From contig VAXS01000134.1 of NCBI GenBank assembly GCA_005883255.1, positions 1 to 6,550 on the forward strand: a DNA stretch of 6,550 bases, written 5' to 3'. This stretch comes from Actinomycetota bacterium (GTDB lineage: Bacteria; Actinomycetota; Thermoleophilia; Solirubrobacterales; Solirubrobacteraceae). Below the pieces are notes generated by a model, which did not search any database, was not told where the DNA came from, and was given only the letters and a program-made list of their open reading frames with translations. A program made the translations under genes and the position numbers. Shown here piece after piece: positions 5,661 through 6,550 of this stretch (position 1 is its first letter; each line of letters starts with the position of its first letter).

Positions 5661-6137
5661 ATGCCCAACATCTTCGAGCCCCACTTCGACGAGCCTCGCG
5701 AGCACCCGGGCTTCGACTGCCGCCGGGCGCGCATCGGCCGCCAGGCGGGCGCCGAGCGGCTGGGGGCGAGCGTGTGGGAGGTCCCGCCGGGCCAGGCGGC
5801 CTACCCCTACCACTTCCACTACGCCGAGGAGGAGCTGCTGTTCGTGCTCGCCGGCCGGCCCTCGCTGCGCACGCCGGAGGGCTGGCGCGAGCTGGCGCCC
5901 GGCGACGCCGTGGCCTTCCCGGTGGGCGAGCGCGGAGCGCACCAGCTCGTGAACCGGGGCGAGGACGCGGTGCGGCTGCTGGTGGTCAGTCCCGCCGGCG
6001 TCCCCGAGATCTGCGTCTACCCCGACAGCGGCAAGGTGGGGATCTACGACCGGGCCCCGATCGAGGGACTGCGCGAGCTCTACCGCCGCGCCGACGCCGT
6101 CGACTACTACGAGGGCGAGGAGCCGCCGGGGGACTGA
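5661..6137 (+). CDS. Single-domain cupin protein
   Basis: This 158-residue cytoplasmic protein has one cupin beta-barrel. Motif 1 is present as PPGQAAYPYHFHYAEEELLF (residues 42-61), supplying H51, H53 and E58, with G65 in VLAGRPSL. Motif 2 is PGDAVAFPVGERGAHQLVN (80-98), supplying H94. All four usual metal-ligand positions are therefore filled, consistent with a metal-binding cupin, either an enzyme or a small-molecule sensor. The N-terminal lead-in (CRRARIGRQAGAERLGASVWE, split here as CRRARIGRQAG at 20-30 and AERLGASVWE at 31-40) and the acidic tail VDYYEGEEPPGD surround the barrel. The start ATG 5661 has a strong GGAGGAGGA ribosome binding site. It is divergent from the rhodanese-CBS gene, and its 3' end overlaps the - strand HIRAN gene by 31 bases. 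Substrate unknown; the fold call is firm. Confidence 0.9.
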   Translation: MPNIFEPHFDEPREHPGFDCRRARIGRQAGAERLGASVWEVPPGQAAYPYHFHYAEEELLFVLAGRPSLRTPEGWRELAPGDAVAFPVGERGAHQLVNRGEDAVRLLVVSPAGVPEICVYPDSGKVGIYDRAPIEGLRELYRRADAVDYYEGEEPPGD

Positions 6138-6550
6138 CGCCCGGGCAAGCGCAGCTCGATCGCCGGCGCGGGCGCCAGGAGCATGGTCAGCCCAGTGCGG
6201 GGATCGCGCGGCGAGTCCCGGCGCTCGCGCAGGACGACCGCCGACCACGGGCGGCCGGCGTCCAGGTCCGGCGCCAGCTCGGCGGCCAGCTCGCGCGGCA
6301 CCCAGCCCACCTGCTCGTCGCCGCCCTCGACCGCGATCGCGTTGGGATCGTGGGGGTTGCCGGCGTCGCGCCGCAGCCGCAGCGGCCGGCCGGGTGCCAC
6401 CGCCTCGGAGGCCAGGGCGTCGGCGTGGTAGGCGCCCGCGCCCGCCACGCCGGCGATGCGCCACCCGCGCGCGTGCAGCTCAGGGTCGTCGCGCCCCAGG
6501 TAGCGCCCGGACCCCGGGTCCACCACGTGATACCCGGCCACCCACACCAC
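6107..6550 (-). CDS. HIRAN-domain protein, partial (runs off window edge)
   Basis: The open frame reaches the window's right edge, so the N-terminus may lie outside; a GTG at 6548-6550 is possible but unproven. Visible residues are 147. The HIRAN domain spans about 30-105: WRIAGVAGAGAYHADAL (30-46), LRLRRDAGNPHDPNAIAV (57-74) and EQVGWVPRELAAELAPDL (79-96). NPHDPNAIAV is the family's hallmark. HIRAN domains bind DNA, including 3' single-strand ends in eukaryotic HLTF, and in bacteria often occur alone or with nucleases and helicases. Here no helicase or nuclease domain is seen in the visible part. The tail after about residue 137 is low-complexity (PGRQSPGGSSPS) and comes from the stretch antisense to the cupin's 3' end, so it may be a non-essential extension. 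A role in DNA repair is inference only. Confidence 0.85.
   Translation of the reverse strand: MVWVAGYHVVDPGSGRYLGRDDPELHARGWRIAGVAGAGAYHADALASEAVAPGRPLRLRRDAGNPHDPNAIAVEGGDEQVGWVPRELAAELAPDLDAGRPWSAVVLRERRDSPRDPRTGLTMLLAPAPAIELRLPGRQSPGGSSPS

Noticed and set aside
1..6550. Mobile element, phage, CRISPR, toxin-antitoxin or defence system
   Set aside because: No transposase, integrase, direct-repeat array, terminal inverted repeats or known defence domain was seen; base composition looks uniform through the window.

Overview
The window is very GC-rich (roughly 70% by eye), with strong G/C at third codon positions and several GTG starts. It also carries an actinobacterial-type SOS box. Together these suggest a high-GC actinobacterium, possibly the Thermoleophilia/Solirubrobacterales side; that lineage guess rests on the general look of the proteins, not on any search. 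No rRNA, tRNA, CRISPR array, insertion sequence or integrase is visible. This looks like ordinary chromosomal gene content with a few unusual details.

Left part (1-2826, all +): a 72-residue protein of unknown function is followed by a GC hairpin. Next come a 554-residue FAD-binding dehydrogenase of the KstD/fumarate-reductase flavoprotein type and, 3 bases later, a short-chain dehydrogenase/reductase (SDR). The last two look like one transcription unit acting on an unknown, probably lipid- or steroid-like, substrate.

Middle (2827-4055, +): dinB, encoding the Y-family DNA polymerase IV. A perfect CGAAC-N4-GTTCG LexA operator lies exactly over its start codon, which implies DNA-damage induction and a leaderless or nearly leaderless mRNA.

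Right-centre (4056-5660): a strong ribosome binding site drives an 11-codon reading frame whose stop shares one base with the start of a VOC-fold gene. A second VOC gene converges on it from the - strand. Upstream of that second VOC gene, on the same strand, is a rhodanese plus CBS-pair protein. Its single continuous frame (4933-5610) is interrupted by one in-frame UGA at codon 68. As I recall the family, that position is a conserved Cys five residues after the catalytic Cys. This is the most interesting signal in the window: a selenocysteine or read-through candidate, or else a fresh nonsense mutation or sequencing error. A SECIS-like hairpin lies just downstream, but it is not decisive.

Right end (5661-6550): a single-domain cupin (+), divergent from the rhodanese gene across 50 bp, overlaps tail-to-tail by 31 bp with a - strand HIRAN-domain protein that runs to the window edge.

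No complete undescribed multi-gene system is evident. The items to check are the interrupted rhodanese-CBS gene, the SOS-controlled dinB start, and the mini-ORF/VOC coupling.
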